A stretch of DNA of 18,771 nucleotides from Verrucomicrobiota bacterium (GCA_023443455.1 JAEZUE010000051.1:1-18771); one strand, 5' to 3'; numbered from the stretch's first letter, positions 8,901 to 15,801 are shown. The notes: generated by a model from the letters alone, not told the origin. Program-made: numbers and translations.

Positions 8901-9272
8901 GACCAAGGGATCGTCGGGCCACACCACCGCGAGGGCGGACTCGGTGGCACCTCCGGCGTTGCTCACGGTCACCGAATAGGAGCCGGCAGCGTTGGCGAAG
9001 TAGCTGGAACCCGTCGCGCCGGCGATCGGCTTGCCGTCGCATTTCCACTGGTAGCTCAGCGGCGCGGGACCAGTCGCTTCCACGCCGAGAGCAAGGGTGC
9101 CGAAGAGGTCGACCGCACCACCGGAGGGCTGCGTCGCGATCGTGGGCCGGGTGACCGAGGTCTCGATCGGTGCGGCCGCGGCCGAGGAAGCCAGCCGCCC
9201 ATCGGCCGCAAGCAGGCATGCGGCGGCACAGGCAAGCGACAGACCGAAGAATTGAATACGACAGGTGGGCAT
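5925..9272 (-). CDS. Secreted Ig-like / GH5-like TIM-barrel / CBM-like protein
   Basis: Probable secreted polysaccharide-acting enzyme of 1115 aa. The start at 9272 gives a signal peptide (MPTCRIQFFGLSLACAAACL..., cleavage near 33-36). An Ig-like domain follows at about 44-117 (YQWKCDGKPIAGA, YSVTVSNAGG). A cellulase-like barrel begins at about 150, with FFGVDLTGCN and RFGFNSVRFHWAD. A candidate acid/base is E334 in EILNENG and a candidate nucleophile is E677 in NIATEYAHP. Between the barrel halves (about 408-538) lies a jelly-roll-like segment (YTLSFWAKVDAPAKVHKFKI, KKYSRTFVM, KTWIADVQL) resembling CBM4/9-type carbohydrate-binding modules. After a C-terminal beta region, residues 985-1075 form a module seen in many Verrucomicrobia secreted proteins (W..ANFSAAE, ADPDRAGLTNFARYAF, YTIESSSDLVRW). 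GH family, substrate and catalytic assignments are inference. Confidence 0.75.
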   Translation of the reverse strand: MPTCRIQFFGLSLACAAACLLAADGRLASSAAAAPIETSVTRPTIATQPSGGAVDLFGTLALGVEATGPAPLSYQWKCDGKPIAGATGSSYFANAAGSYSVTVSNAGGATESALAVVWPDDPLVALKPFTIPRTTPAGVFPNLRSWNPAPAGVKGFVTVGADGHFQVGGKRIRFFGVDLTGCNNFPTFADAQLHAQRLARFGFNSVRFHWADSDWPNNAEEPGSLIIQDADSSTRFDPFALDRLHYFMAKCAEVGIYSNVNLLVARTFRVGDGLGAEVTAMPWRRQHLLSFFNDEMVELQKDYATWLLGTPNRHRGYQTLAEDSAVAIVEILNENGLVYGWLHNELPLIPAVYTAELQRRWIAWLKARYIDQAALYHGWYAVDEPLGENRLFPVTSALGTDGWSLIRPTTNDVPHATTSVTAEYFNGAPCRMVEVITAGNYAAVNLVHKPLVLTAHEAYTLSFWAKVDAPAKVHKFKIYAGREPYADLCEPIEVQGTTWKKYSRTFVMRATEDLSRLGFCLGAVVGKTWIADVQLQPGGTVGALPPGVSLEAGNIPAPLANDPAAYQGMREDWVRFLISLETDYWTGMREHVRSLGFEGAIVGTTTRFSPSGSQAGLQGMDTHNYWNYPALGDAYRDHSDKFDWSMEHRAMVNFPRDNDYLLGALRQVKGYPNIATEYAHPAPNLYAGEQEFFFPAYAALQDLDGYWVYSYSTKAQASISSLWDSLNATNHLANIPIAAALFRRDVAPARNEYVLAMTPEREVAEIGGKRRMPNAAVLGMSPSVALVSRIRMAIGEGASDSATPPPRPAGPVYVSDTGELRWDATDPDAGFFTIDTRLTKAFCGFGAGRRVELGGVAITPGVNRLDWCTIGVTLLEGTGFSSTNAGRALIVATGQYANTGWKWRDVTHTGLTDWGEGPFLAEIVSGEVELPVPPSRVKVWALAGDGTRSVELPVRNQAGRSAITLGTVGDTLWYEVQIDADTATSYAAWRAANFSAAEAAQDAISGPDADPDRAGLTNFARYAFALAARGQVGPPVIVGSATKDGATYLTLTFNRRTRSSGLVYTIESSSDLVRWTPIARGPYYAHEYSPLTHCDTVPLGSLERRFLRLRVAVAP

Positions 9273-9472
9273 GGGGCGTCCGGCAAGGGCGATGCGGTGG
9301 CGACCGCGGCGAACAGCGGCGCCCCCACCACAGAGGAACCGGGCGGGCCGGCAACACCTCCCCCACCCGCCTCCGGTAATCGGGACGTAAAGATTCGCCC
9401 AGGGGCGCCCCACCGCCCACCCCGCTCAAGTCCGCCGCCGCCGGGCGGCGCGGGCGCACGCCCCCGCCAGCC

Positions 9473-10528
9473 TCAGCGCCAGGAGAGAGCGCGCGCGAGC
9501 TCGGCGGCGAAGAACGGACCGCGGTAGATCCAGCCGGAGTAGACCTGCACCAACGTGGCGCCGGCATCGAGCTTCTCGCCCGCGCTCTCCGCATCGGTGA
9601 TGCCGCCCACCCCGATGATCGGCAGCCGGCCCGAGGTGGCCCGGGCGATGTAGTTGATCACCTCGGTCGAGCGACGGCGGAGCGGCTTGCCGCTGAGCCC
9701 GCCGGCCTCGTTGATCTCGGCGAACGATCCCGGACGCGCCAACGTCGTATTCGTTGCGATGATGCCGTCGAGCCGCAGCTCGTGGAGGATCGCGAGAATG
9801 TCGTCGATCTGCGCCCAGGTCAGGTCCGGGGCGATCTTGAGGAAGATCGGCCGGCGCCCGCCCATCGCGGCCGCCTCGCGCTCGGCATTGGCCTGCTGGA
9901 GCGCCCCGAGCAGCTCGACGAGCCGGTCGCGTTCCTGGAGCTTGCGCAGGTCCGGCGTATTCGGGCTGCTGACATTGATCGCGACGTAGTCGGCATGGTC
10001 GGCGAGCAGCGCGAAGCTGGCGAGGTAGTCCTCGACCGCCTTGTCGAGCGGGGCGACCTTCGATTTGCCGAGATTGATGCCCAGGGGAATCCGCCGGCGC
10101 CCGCGCTGGGGCTGGCCCGCGAGCCGTTGCGCCATCGCGGCGGCCCCGGCGTTGTTGAAGCCCATCCGGTTGAGAATCGCCTCCTCGGCGGGGAAACGGA
10201 AGAGGCGGGGCTTCGGGTTGCCCGGCTGCGCCTGGTGCGTGACCGTGCCGATCTCCACGTGCCCGAAACCCAGCGCCGCCGCCGCCGGCCAGCACTCGGC
10301 ATTCTTGTCGAAACCGGCTGCGATCCCGACCCGATTCGGGAACGCCAGACCGGCGCACTCCACCGGCTTGCACGCACTGGCCGGGAGCGCGTTCCACCAT
10401 TCCAGCAGCCGACACACTGGCGGAAGATGCCCCAGGACGGTCAACGCCTTGACGACCATTTCGTGCGCCGACTCCGGATCGCGGCGGAACGCGAGCGGTC
10501 GGACCAGTTGTTCGTAGATCAAGCCCAT
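9473..10528 (-). CDS. pyrD: Dihydroorotate dehydrogenase (quinone), class 2
   Basis: Oxidises dihydroorotate to orotate in de novo pyrimidine synthesis, passing electrons through FMN to the quinone pool at the membrane. The 351-aa product has the class 2 N-terminal helices (MGLIYEQLVRPLAF, ESAHEMVVKAL) and GFDKNAE (72-78), followed by GTVT and NRMGFNN (120-126). The NVSSPNTPDLR motif supplies the catalytic base serine S188. Also present are the FMN-contacting K231 and TNTT (259-262), VGGI (307-310) and QVYSGWIYRGP (328-338). Length and motifs are complete. It is transcribed away from the acidic protein gene, sharing a 202-nt upstream region, and is followed by the secreted barrel protein after a 200-nt gap, so it probably forms its own unit. 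Confidence 0.96.
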   Translation of the reverse strand: MGLIYEQLVRPLAFRRDPESAHEMVVKALTVLGHLPPVCRLLEWWNALPASACKPVECAGLAFPNRVGIAAGFDKNAECWPAAAALGFGHVEIGTVTHQAQPGNPKPRLFRFPAEEAILNRMGFNNAGAAAMAQRLAGQPQRGRRRIPLGINLGKSKVAPLDKAVEDYLASFALLADHADYVAINVSSPNTPDLRKLQERDRLVELLGALQQANAEREAAAMGGRRPIFLKIAPDLTWAQIDDILAILHELRLDGIIATNTTLARPGSFAEINEAGGLSGKPLRRRSTEVINYIARATSGRLPIIGVGGITDAESAGEKLDAGATLVQVYSGWIYRGPFFAAELARALSWR

Positions 10529-10730
10529 GATGCGAAGCGGAGGTTGGTCAGCCGCTCCGGATTACTCAAGCGCCCGCCAGCAGGACTTTTGCAGCCGCGG
10601 CGTCCCGAAATCCACCCCGGAAAAAACCTTTGCTTAAGGTGTTGACGCCCCGCCCGATTTTCGCGGTCACCTATCCCGGCATTTTCATACGCGGGACAAT
10701 TTTCATCAGGAAACCGACTCCTCAATCAAC
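10529..10730. promoter_or_regulatory. Divergent upstream region of pyrD and the acidic protein gene
   Basis: Must contain the start signals of both genes. It includes the most AT-rich patches nearby (AAAAAACCTTTGCTTAAG near 10621 and ATTTTCATAC / AATTTTCATC near 10681-10708). A TTGACG hexamer at 10642-10647 looks like a -35 box facing right, but no -10 box lies at proper spacing (TATCCC is 24 nt away). No exact promoter is called. Confidence 0.4.
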
Positions 10731-11528
10731 ATGGCGAAATCAACCCCAACGCTCGACTGGGCCGTCATCCGTCTAGGCGAAGATCACAACTGGTGGGTAG
10801 AAGAACTCAGCGACACCGTCCATTGGGACGTCGACGGCCTGAGCATCATCGATCCCCGCCAGATCGACCACATCGTCGAGCTCTGCGAACCGCTGCGTGA
10901 ATACGGCTTCGACCTCGACGACATCGACACGGCCTTCATCCCCTTCCGCATCGACAAGGATCTGGGCGGCGGCCGCGTGCGACTCAGCCGCGTGCGCGAC
11001 TCGTTCCTCGAGTCCGACGACAAGCTTTTCGCCCTGCCCGATGTCGTCGACGAGGAGAACGGGCCCTACGCCGACTTCCTCGACGCCATCACTCGCGCGC
11101 GAGTGAAGATGCTCAACGATCTGTTCGACTTCGAACAGAAACTCACCGTCGACGAAGTCGAGGACCAGCTGCGCGAGGAACAGAGCAACCGCTTCATGGA
11201 GGGCAAGTCCATCCACCTCTTCGAAGAGGTCATCGCCATTCTCGACTACGTGCCCGAAGGCTGGGAGACCGACGAGGATCTCCCCGCCAAGGTGGCCGAC
11301 GAAGAAGAGGACGAATTCCCCGACATCGAGGACGACGAAGAGGAGGAGAAACTCAAGGGCGACGCCTCCCTGCGTTGGGACGAAGACGAGGAGGAGGAAG
11401 AAGAGGAGAAGGTCGGCGCCCGCGGTGAAGAGGGCGACGACGAGGACGAGGAAGACGAAGAAGAAGACGACGACGAGGAAGCCGAGGCCGAGGAGAAGGC
11501 CCCCCGCCGTCGCAGCAGCCGCAGCTGA
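10731..11528 (+). CDS. Hypothetical protein with long acidic tail and short basic end
   Basis: I do not recognise this 265-aa protein. Residues 1-180 look like a folded, tryptophan-containing domain (LGEDHNWWVEELSDTVHWDV, LCEPLREYGFDLDDIDTAF, SIHLFEEVIAILDYVPEGW). From about 180 to 256 the chain is almost continuous Asp/Glu, ending in a basic stretch KAPRRRSSRS. There is no signal peptide or membrane segment, so it should be cytosolic. Acidic tails of this kind occur in proteins that bind basic partners (nucleic-acid mimicry, chaperones, ribosome-associated factors), but nothing here identifies a partner. It is a single-gene unit ending in a strong terminator. The coding DNA of the tail (about 11270-11500) is a low-complexity GAG/GAC/GAA repeat, prone to length variation between strains. 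The start is the first ATG; no clear ribosome binding site is seen. Confidence 0.85.
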   Translation: MAKSTPTLDWAVIRLGEDHNWWVEELSDTVHWDVDGLSIIDPRQIDHIVELCEPLREYGFDLDDIDTAFIPFRIDKDLGGGRVRLSRVRDSFLESDDKLFALPDVVDEENGPYADFLDAITRARVKMLNDLFDFEQKLTVDEVEDQLREEQSNRFMEGKSIHLFEEVIAILDYVPEGWETDEDLPAKVADEEEDEFPDIEDDEEEEKLKGDASLRWDEDEEEEEEEKVGARGEEGDDEDEEDEEEDDDEEAEAEEKAPRRRSSRS

Positions 11529-11552
11529 ACCGCCCGCCGGTCACCATTGCAG

Positions 11553-11594
11553 AAACGCCCGCCAGCCCCGCGCTGGCGGGCGTTTTCCTTTTCC
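11553..11594 (+). terminator. Strong intrinsic terminator, likely bidirectional
   Basis: A 14-bp perfect stem (AAACGCCCGCCAGC / GCTGGCGGGCGTTT) with a 5-nt loop is followed on the plus strand by a T-rich run TTTTCCTTTT. It lies 24 nt after the stop of the acidic protein gene. Because the stem ends in A/T pairs, the minus strand also reads TTT after the hairpin, so it could stop pgsA-pgpA transcription arriving from the right as well. Confidence 0.85.
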
Positions 11595-11705
11595 GGTGGG
11601 GGCGGAGCCTGGCCCGCTCGACCATCGCAGCTCCCCGAGCCGGCCCGTGCCCACCTGCCGCGCGCCCCCCTCGCCCCCCCGACATGCGGGGCGCATCGCA
11701 GGAGC

Positions 11706-12218
11706 TCAAATCAGCGAATACACGCCGATGCCGATATGCAGCAAGGCACAGGTGCCCAGGGCGGCGGCGAAATCGTCTGCCACCACGCCCAGACCGCCCG
11801 GCAGCGTCTGCAGGGCCCGGATGCCGAAGGGCTTGGCGATGTCGAGCACCCGGAAAACGGCGAATCCCAGCGCGAACACCGCCCACTCCGGCACGACGGC
11901 CGCCAGTTGCGGCCACCCGAGGAAGCACAACGGCATCACCGCGAACTCGTCGAGGACGATGCAGCCCGGATCCCGTGCGGCGAGCCGCACCTCCGCCTCG
12001 CCGCAGAGCGCGATCGCCAGCCACGCCAGAAAAACGGATACGGCCGCCAACGCGATCGCCGGCAGACCGGACAACGCCGCCACGAAGAACGCGACGCCGG
12101 CCAGCGAGCCCCACGTGCCCGGCCCGAACGGGCTGCGCCCGATCGGCCCGAGCGTGGCCAATCCCACCACGAGCGCCGTCGGCAACCGCCGCGGCCATGC
12201 CGGTTGCGACCAGTTCAC
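11706..12218 (-). CDS. pgpA: Phosphatidylglycerophosphatase A
   Basis: Membrane enzyme that removes the terminal phosphate of phosphatidylglycerol phosphate to give phosphatidylglycerol. The 170-aa product carries the family motifs GPGTWGS (32-38), a conserved acidic pair in CIVLDEFAV (D90, E91), FRVLDIAKPFGI (122-133) and LPGGLGVVADDFAAA (139-153). Several hydrophobic segments lie between them. The start is a GTG at 12218 (encoding the Met of MNWSQPAW): it gives the usual length and overlaps the pgsA stop in the sequence GTGA. The open frame continues much further upstream but that part is antiparallel shadow over pgsA. It is translated directly after pgsA, whose product it consumes, so the two form a coupled pathway operon. 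Confidence 0.94.
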   Translation of the reverse strand: MNWSQPAWPRRLPTALVVGLATLGPIGRSPFGPGTWGSLAGVAFFVAALSGLPAIALAAVSVFLAWLAIALCGEAEVRLAARDPGCIVLDEFAVMPLCFLGWPQLAAVVPEWAVFALGFAVFRVLDIAKPFGIRALQTLPGGLGVVADDFAAALGTCALLHIGIGVYSLI

Positions 12219-12823
12219 CCGCGTTTCTCCGTGAAGATGCTCCGGTATTTGAGGACGTAGCGAATGCCCGAATCCACGGTCAGGAACGTCGCCACCGCAT
12301 AGGTGCCGAACGCGAACCACCGCAGCCACGGCATCACCGGACCGAGATCGGCCTGGAGGAAATGGTTGAGATCGCGCTCCACCGCGGGGACCAGCAGCAG
12401 CGCACTGATCGCCACGATCTGCAGGATCGTCTTGAACTTCCCGCCCTTCTCCGCCGCCACCACCACCCCTTGCGTCGCCGCGAGCAGACGCATTCCCGTG
12501 ATCATGAAATCGCGCGTCAGGATCAGCAGGAACATCAGGACCGGGATGATCTGCGAATGCGGCAGCACCAGGCGGGCGTCGGTGAGCGCCACCAGCACAC
12601 CAAGCACGGCGATCTTGTCGGTGAGCGCATCCATGAAGATCCCGAAACTCGAGATGATCCCGTGCTTGCGCGCGAGGTATCCGTCGAGCCAGTCGGTGAC
12701 CCCCAACACGATGAACAGCACAAACGCCAGCGTCGCGGCACCGAGCCACTCTCCGTAGATGAGGAGCACGACCGTGAAGGTCAGCGGGATACGCGAGAGG
12801 GTGATCAGGTTCGGCAGGTTCAT
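12215..12823 (-). CDS. pgsA: CDP-diacylglycerol--glycerol-3-phosphate 3-phosphatidyltransferase
   Basis: Integral membrane enzyme that joins CDP-diacylglycerol and glycerol-3-phosphate to form phosphatidylglycerol phosphate. The 202-aa product has the complete CDP-alcohol phosphotransferase signature D-x2-D-G-x2-A-R-x8-G-x3-D-x3-D, with D44, D47, G48, A51, R52, G61, D65 and D69. Four to six hydrophobic helices surround it. The N terminus MNLPNLITLSRIPLT is typical, so the start at 12823 is preferred over an in-frame ATG 36 nt upstream. The C terminus overlaps the pgpA GTG start by four bases. The gene is divergent from coaD across a 116-nt region that contains a dyad. Confidence 0.95.
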   Translation of the reverse strand: MNLPNLITLSRIPLTFTVVLLIYGEWLGAATLAFVLFIVLGVTDWLDGYLARKHGIISSFGIFMDALTDKIAVLGVLVALTDARLVLPHSQIIPVLMFLLILTRDFMITGMRLLAATQGVVVAAEKGGKFKTILQIVAISALLLVPAVERDLNHFLQADLGPVMPWLRWFAFGTYAVATFLTVDSGIRYVLKYRSIFTEKRG

Positions 12824-12883
12824 TCCGTGGCTTTCGTCGGAGTTGCGCGCGCAGTGCAAACTCCCCTAACCTCCGGTGCAACC

Positions 12884-12921
12884 CCGGAGATCGCGCTTCG
12901 CTCCGCCACTACGATCTCCGG
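12884..12921. repeat. Inverted repeat in the pgsA-coaD divergent region
   Basis: Perfect 10-bp arms CCGGAGATCG and CGATCTCCGG around an 18-nt loop, ending 18 nt before the coaD ATG. Read on the minus strand the loop edge contains GTAG followed by TGGCGGAGCGAAGCG. It could be a REP-like element, a 5' leader hairpin affecting coaD translation, or an operator for one of the divergent genes. Confidence 0.55.
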
Positions 12922-12939
12922 CCCACCCTCCCACCAGCA

Positions 12940-13422
12940 ATGCGCACCTGCATCTTCCCGGGCACCTTCGACCCGATCACCTACGGACACCTCGATGTCC
13001 TCCAGCGCGCCATCCGGCTCTTCGACCGCGTGGTCATCGGCGTCGCCCGCAACCCGGGCAAAGGTCCGCTCTTCACGGCCGAGCGCCGCGTCGAGCTCAT
13101 CCTGCCCAGCATCGCGGCCATGCCCGAGGTCTCGGTCAAAATCTTCGACGGCCTGCTCGTCGACTTCGCCGACGAAGAAGGTGCCGCCGCGGTCATCCGC
13201 GGGCTGCGCGCATTCTCCGACTTCGAGTTCGAGTTCAACATGGCTCTGATGAACCGCCACCTACGATCCTCGGTCGAAGCCGTCTTCGTCATGCCCAACG
13301 AGAACTTCTCCTACACCAGCAGTTCGCTCGTCAAACAGGTCGCCCGGCATGGCGGCGACGTGGCCAAGTTCGTCCCCCCCAACGTCGCCGAAGCCCTCCG
13401 CTCCGTCTACACGGCCGACTAG
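12940..13422 (+). CDS. coaD: Phosphopantetheine adenylyltransferase
   Basis: Cytosolic nucleotidyltransferase that transfers AMP from ATP to 4'-phosphopantetheine, giving dephospho-CoA, the penultimate step of coenzyme A synthesis. The 160-aa product has the family ATP-binding motif PGTFDPITYGHLD (7-19, with the T-x-G-H histidine H17), K41 in NPGKGPLF, and R87 in the IRGLR segment of AAAVIRGLRAFSDFEFEFNMA. The C-terminal ISS-type motif appears as YTSSSLVKQVARHGGDV (125-141). Length and motifs are complete. It is followed by a terminator-like hairpin, so it is probably transcribed apart from the exporter genes downstream. Confidence 0.97.
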   Translation: MRTCIFPGTFDPITYGHLDVLQRAIRLFDRVVIGVARNPGKGPLFTAERRVELILPSIAAMPEVSVKIFDGLLVDFADEEGAAAVIRGLRAFSDFEFEFNMALMNRHLRSSVEAVFVMPNENFSYTSSSLVKQVARHGGDVAKFVPPNVAEALRSVYTAD

Positions 13423-13495
13423 ACCATCGCCCGGGCATTCTCCCGTATTTCCCTTCTCCGCGGTAACCACGCCCGCCGCGGGTGCGTCCATTTCC

Positions 13496-13523
13496 AACGC
13501 CGTCCGGAATCCCGGGCGGCGTT
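13496..13523 (+). terminator. Hairpin terminator after coaD
   Basis: Left arm AACGCCGTCCGG pairs with CCGGGCGGCGTT (12 positions, one G-T wobble) around a 4-nt loop, about 74 nt after the coaD stop. The tail is TTCCCATTTCCC, a broken T tract. The outline resembles the strong terminator at 11553. It lies about 25 nt before the macA-like start. Confidence 0.6.
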
Positions 13524-13547
13524 CCCATTTCCCACCCCCTCCTCACC

Positions 13548-14966
13548 ATGGCCCGCTCCGGTTCCCTCCTCGGCAAACTCGTCGTTCCTCTCGCCGCCCT
13601 CGCCCTTGTCGGCGGCGGCGCCTACTGGTGGTTCCATCGACCCGAGCCCGCTCCCGTCTTCACCACCGTCACCGTCACCCGCGCCGATCTCGCGCAGAAC
13701 GTCACCGCCACCGGCACCCTCGAAGCCGTGACCGAGGTCGAGGTCAGCTCCCAGATCTCCGGCCAGATCCTCGACGTCTTCGTCGACTACAACACCCCCG
13801 TGAAGGCCGGCGACGTCCTCGCCCGCATCGACTCCTCCACCTACCAGCAGCGCATCAAGCAGGCCGAGGCCAACGTCGCCTCCTCCACCGCCTCCGCAAA
13901 GCTCGCCCGACTCAACACCGAGCGCATGCGCGAACTGCAGGCCAAGAGCCTCGTCTCCCAACAGGAACTCGACCAGGCCGAGGCCCAGCTCGCCCAGGCC
14001 GAGGCCGCACTTCTCACCCAACAGGCCTCGCTCGCCGATGCCCGCGTCAACCTCGAGCGCTGCACCATCAAGGCCCCGATCGACGGCATCGTGCTCGACC
14101 GCGCCACCGAGAAGGGCAAGACCGTCGCCGCCAGCCTCAACGCCCCCACCCTCTTCACCCTCGTCAACGAACTCGTCAGCATGGAGATCGTCGCCGCCGT
14201 CGCCGAGGCCGACATCGGCTCGGTCGCCAACGGCCAACCCGTCACCTTCACCGTCGACGCCTTCCCCGCGCGCACCTTCCACGGCAAGATCGCCCAGATC
14301 CGCAACTCGCCGAAGACCGAGTCCAACGTCGTCACCTACCAGACCGTCATCGCCGTCGACAACGCCGACCTCAAGCTCAAGCCCGGCATGACCGCCAACG
14401 TCTCCATCGAGGTCGCCCGCCGCACCGGCGCCCTCGCCGTCGCCAACAGCGCGCTGCGCACCCGCATCCCCGACGACCTCCTCGCCGCCCGCCGCCTCGA
14501 CCCGCCCGCCACTCCCGCCGGCGAGGCCGCGCCCGCCGCCAAACCGCTCACCGAAGAAGAGCAGCGCAAACTGCGCTTCGAGCTGTTGCGCGAGGCCGGC
14601 TACGAACGCGGCAACGGGCGCCCCTCCGAAGCCCACATCGCCAAGGCCAAGGAACTCGCCAAGGCCCGCGGCCTCGACATCGACTTCACCCGCCGGGGCG
14701 GCCCGGGCGGAGCGCCCCGCACGAAGCCCTCCGGCGAAGCCGACGCCCCCGTCACCCGCACCGTCTTCAAGCTCGTCGGCGACGACCCCGCCACCGCCAA
14801 GATCCAGCCGCTGACCGTCAAACTCGGCATCTCCGACGGTCTCAACACCGAGGTGCTCGACACGCTCGCCGAGGGCGACGTGCTCGTCACCGCCGTCGCC
14901 ACCGGTGCCGCCGCCCAGGCCGCCGGCAACAATCCCTTCGGCCCGCCGAGCATGCGTCGCCGCTGA
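13548..14966 (+). CDS. MacA-like periplasmic adaptor (HlyD/RND-type membrane fusion protein)
   Basis: Inner-membrane-anchored adaptor expected to link the MacB-type transporter to an outer-membrane channel for efflux or export. The 472-aa product starts with one hydrophobic anchor (residues 9-29, LGKLVVPLAALALVGGGAYW). Next comes the first half of a lipoyl-like domain (VEVSSQISGQILDVFVDYNT). A coiled-coil hairpin spans about 98-172 (rich in AEAQLAQAEAALL repeats), then the second lipoyl half (CTIKAPIDGIVL) and a beta-barrel (about 208-290, ending LKLKPGMTANVSIEV). Unusually, about 90 residues rich in charge, Ala, Pro and Gly (about 308-400) interrupt the last membrane-proximal domain, which resumes at TRTVFKLV. 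The start at 13548 places the anchor at the N terminus. The ATPase gene follows after 35 nt. Confidence 0.9.
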   Translation: MARSGSLLGKLVVPLAALALVGGGAYWWFHRPEPAPVFTTVTVTRADLAQNVTATGTLEAVTEVEVSSQISGQILDVFVDYNTPVKAGDVLARIDSSTYQQRIKQAEANVASSTASAKLARLNTERMRELQAKSLVSQQELDQAEAQLAQAEAALLTQQASLADARVNLERCTIKAPIDGIVLDRATEKGKTVAASLNAPTLFTLVNELVSMEIVAAVAEADIGSVANGQPVTFTVDAFPARTFHGKIAQIRNSPKTESNVVTYQTVIAVDNADLKLKPGMTANVSIEVARRTGALAVANSALRTRIPDDLLAARRLDPPATPAGEAAPAAKPLTEEEQRKLRFELLREAGYERGNGRPSEAHIAKAKELAKARGLDIDFTRRGGPGGAPRTKPSGEADAPVTRTVFKLVGDDPATAKIQPLTVKLGISDGLNTEVLDTLAEGDVLVTAVATGAAAQAAGNNPFGPPSMRRR

Positions 14967-15001
14967 TCCGATACGGGCCCACCCTCGATCCCCGCATCGC
15001 C

Positions 15002-15766
15002 ATGCCGACCGTCGTCCAGCTCACCGACATCCACAAGACCTACGACTCGGGCGAGGTGGCCGTGCACGCCGTGCGCGGCGTCTCGCTCCAGATCCGCCGC
15101 GGCGAATTCCTCGCCCTCATGGGTGCCAGCGGCTCGGGCAAGTCCACGCTGATGAACATCCTCGGCTGCCTCGACCACCCGACCCGCGGCACCTACCTGC
15201 TCGACGGCGTCGACGTGTCGCCACTCGGTCGCGACGAGCGGGCCGACATCCGCAGCCAGAAGCTCGGCTTCGTCTTCCAGGGCTTCAACCTGCTCGCCCG
15301 CACCACCGCGCTCGAAAACGTCGAACTGCCGATGATGTACGGCGCCCATCATGTCTCCTCCCGCCAGATGCGGCGGCGCGCGATGGAGTGCCTCGAGATC
15401 GTCGGCCTCGCCAACCGCGCCGACCATTTCCCCAACCAACTCTCCGGCGGCCAGCAGCAACGCGTCGCCATCGCCCGCGCCCTCGCCAACCGGCCCGAAC
15501 TGCTGCTCGCCGACGAGCCCACCGGCAACCTCGACAGCAAGACCTCCGTCGAGGTCATGGGCGTCTTCCAGACCCTCAACGACCAGGGCATCACCATCGT
15601 CATGGTCACCCACGAGCTCGACATCGCCCAATACTGCCGACGCAACCTCGTGCTGCGCGACGGCCGCATCGTCGCCGACACCCAGGTCGCGACCCGCCTC
15701 CACGCCCCCGCCGAGCTCGCCAAACTCCGTGCCGCCGAGGCCGACGCCCGCCTCACCGCCGACTGA
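15002..15766 (+). CDS. MacB/LolD-type ABC transporter ATP-binding protein
   Basis: ATPase that powers the neighbouring permease in a mechanotransmission-type export system. The 254-aa product has Walker A GASGSGKST (41-49) and Q-loop Q93 in FVFQGFNLL. The ABC signature is LSGGQQQR (147-154), Walker B LLLADEP (167-173), D-loop TGNLDSK (174-180), and the switch histidine is H204 in MVTHE. Asn-Leu-Leu after the Q-loop and the overall pattern are typical of the MacB/LolD/FtsE group. Here the ATPase is a separate polypeptide rather than fused to the permease as in E. coli MacB. It sits between the adaptor gene (35-nt gap) and the permease gene (100-nt gap holding a REP-type palindrome). Confidence 0.95.
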   Translation: MPTVVQLTDIHKTYDSGEVAVHAVRGVSLQIRRGEFLALMGASGSGKSTLMNILGCLDHPTRGTYLLDGVDVSPLGRDERADIRSQKLGFVFQGFNLLARTTALENVELPMMYGAHHVSSRQMRRRAMECLEIVGLANRADHFPNQLSGGQQQRVAIARALANRPELLLADEPTGNLDSKTSVEVMGVFQTLNDQGITIVMVTHELDIAQYCRRNLVLRDGRIVADTQVATRLHAPAELAKLRAAEADARLTAD

Positions 15767-15801
15767 ACCACCGGACCGTCCCGACATTCGCTCTCCGCTG
15801 C

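Noticed and set aside
5994..9527. A 1177-codon open frame opposite the secreted barrel protein
   Set aside because: Shadow of a GC-rich gene. It is Gly/Arg/Val-rich without domains, while the minus strand shows a signal peptide and recognisable domains.
10642..10677. TTGACG ... TATCCC as a sigma-70 promoter for the acidic protein gene
   Set aside because: The spacer is 24 nt, too long for a normal promoter, and the -10 match is poor.
13419..14636. Gly/Asp/Leu-rich open frame on the minus strand opposite the macA-like gene
   Set aside because: Antisense shadow. The plus strand carries the adaptor architecture.
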